Assembly (NCBI RefSeq): GCF_000170755.1
Contig: NZ_ABCK01000013.1
Coordinates: 101,946 to 165,945, forward strand
DNA length: 64,000 nt
Reading direction: 5' to 3'
Source of the DNA: Lentisphaera araneosa HTCC2155
Lineage (GTDB): Bacteria; Verrucomicrobiota; Lentisphaeria; Lentisphaerales; Lentisphaeraceae
The translations under genes were made by a program, and so were the position numbers. Below are positions 63,393 to 64,000 of this stretch, piece by piece. The notes beneath the pieces were generated by a model. The model worked only from the letters and a program-made list of their open reading frames with translations, ran no database searches and was not told the DNA's origin. Numbering within the stretch: the stretch's first letter is position 1; the number at the start of each line of letters is the position of its first letter.

Positions 63393-64000
63393 ATGAAGAA
63401 TAATTATCCATTTCAGTTCATCCTTTTTGTATTTGTTTTTGCTCTTTTCGCAAAAGCTGAACAAAGACCAAATTTTGTTTTTATCTTTGCTGATGATTTT
63501 GGCTATGGCGACCTAGCGAGTTATGGTCACCCTTATGTAAAATCACCGAATATCGATAAACTGGCGAGTCAGGGAAGGCGCTTTACTCAGGCTTATGCAG
63601 CAGGTGCAACCTGTAATCCTAGTCGCACAGGTATTATGACTGGGATCAGCAACGCACGTTTTGAAAAGCGTACTGATGATTTTGACTTCGGTGATAAAAT
63701 CACTGTGACCGAGCTTTTGAAAAAAAGCGGCTATGCCACAGGCCACTTCGGTAAGTGGCATATTGGCATGGATCGCAGCAACGGCGTTTATGGCATTGAT
63801 GTTAATGACTCTGGTGGAATTCCGGTGCGAGATTCTCCCAAGGGTCGTGATACACCTATTTTTGATGCGGCTATCGACTTTATCAAGCAGCACAAAGACA
63901 AGCCTTTTTATGTGAATATTTGGGGCTTCACCACTCATTCTCCAGTTATCTCCGCTCAAAATTATTTGGATGAATTTAAGGATTTAAAAGTCGACAAGAG
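63393..64000 (+). CDS. Secreted sulfatase (CNPSR), cut by the window end
   Basis: The frame is open from ATG 63393 to the last base. 202 residues are visible: signal peptide (hydrophobic FILFVFVFALFAKA), FADDFGYGDLASYGHP, Cys74 in CNPSR, GHFGKWHIGMD and a WGFTTHSPVI segment. The catalytic Cys, metal Asp and Lys/His parts are present, so it is likely an active S1 sulfatase. It starts 31 bases after the previous stop, in the same operon. Confidence 0.93.
   Translation, partial: MKNNYPFQFILFVFVFALFAKAEQRPNFVFIFADDFGYGDLASYGHPYVKSPNIDKLASQGRRFTQAYAAGATCNPSRTGIMTGISNARFEKRTDDFDFGDKITVTELLKKSGYATGHFGKWHIGMDRSNGVYGIDVNDSGGIPVRDSPKGRDTPIFDAAIDFIKQHKDKPFYVNIWGFTTHSPVISAQNYLDEFKDLKVDK

Noticed and set aside
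1..64000. tRNA, rRNA or riboswitch genes
   Set aside because: Looked for in the intergenic gaps on both strands by eye; none recognised. A covariance-model scan would be decisive.

Overview
The window looks like a chromosomal segment of a marine bacterium of the Lentisphaerae (Planctomycetes-Verrucomicrobia-Chlamydiae superphylum), most like Lentisphaera. The basis is eleven secreted S1-type sulfatase genes in 64 kb, an ECF sigma factor divergent from a membrane Ser/Thr kinase, a PEP-CTERM-like surface protein, and the gene content overall. This placement is inference from gene content; no rRNA or marker-gene comparison was possible. No rRNA, tRNA or CRISPR array was recognised.

Layout. 1-2.1 kb: the end of an H-NOX heme sensor and its partner HNOBA hybrid histidine kinase. 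2.2-4.2 kb: a CobW-type zinc GTPase and a DUF1826 protein behind two strong palindromic operators (Zur-like). 4.2-12.9 kb: a tightly overlapped recC-recB-recD operon. 12.9-17.1 kb: a PEP-CTERM-like protein, a small membrane protein and a DUF1624 membrane acyltransferase-like gene with an early in-frame stop. These sit among unusual intergenic arrays of mini-hairpin units. 17.1-22.7 kb: an accessory island with a sulfatase of visibly different base composition, an IS30-family element split by a second IS (IS5-type), and a decayed zeta-toxin-like gene with an intact small partner.

22.7-37.8 kb: kinase and sigma factor, then a Tat-exported FAD oxidoreductase, a DUF4405-like membrane protein, a VCBS-repeat protein and five sulfatases (iduronate-2-sulfatase/sulfamidase-like types). 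37.9-43.9 kb: L-rhamnose catabolism, with a DeoR regulator, fused rhamnulose-1-phosphate aldolase/lactaldehyde dehydrogenase, rhamnose isomerase and a divergent rhamnulokinase. 44.3-45.7 kb: an AAA/DUF4143 ATPase. 46-64 kb: a second glycan locus with GH38 alpha-mannosidase, a sulfatase broken by one TAG codon, two GH99-like proteins, a GPH sugar transporter, an unrecognised secreted protein, a GntR/LacI-type regulator, rhamnose mutarotase and four more sulfatases, the last cut by the window end.

Read together, the window suggests use of a sulfated, rhamnose-containing and possibly mannose-containing marine polysaccharide. Secreted sulfatases would desulfate oligosaccharides, the GPH carrier would import sugars, GH38 and a GH99-like enzyme would act in the cytosol, and rhamnose would pass through mutarotase, isomerase, kinase and aldolase to DHAP and lactate. 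A shared AT-rich motif in front of five transcription units (46124, 51476, 52921, 55941, 57454) suggests that the GntR/LacI-type regulator controls the second locus. No sulfatase-maturing enzyme is encoded here.

The most unusual items are the mini-hairpin arrays (12.9-15.8 kb), single nonsense codons in two otherwise intact genes, the nested insertion sequences, and the shared operator motif.
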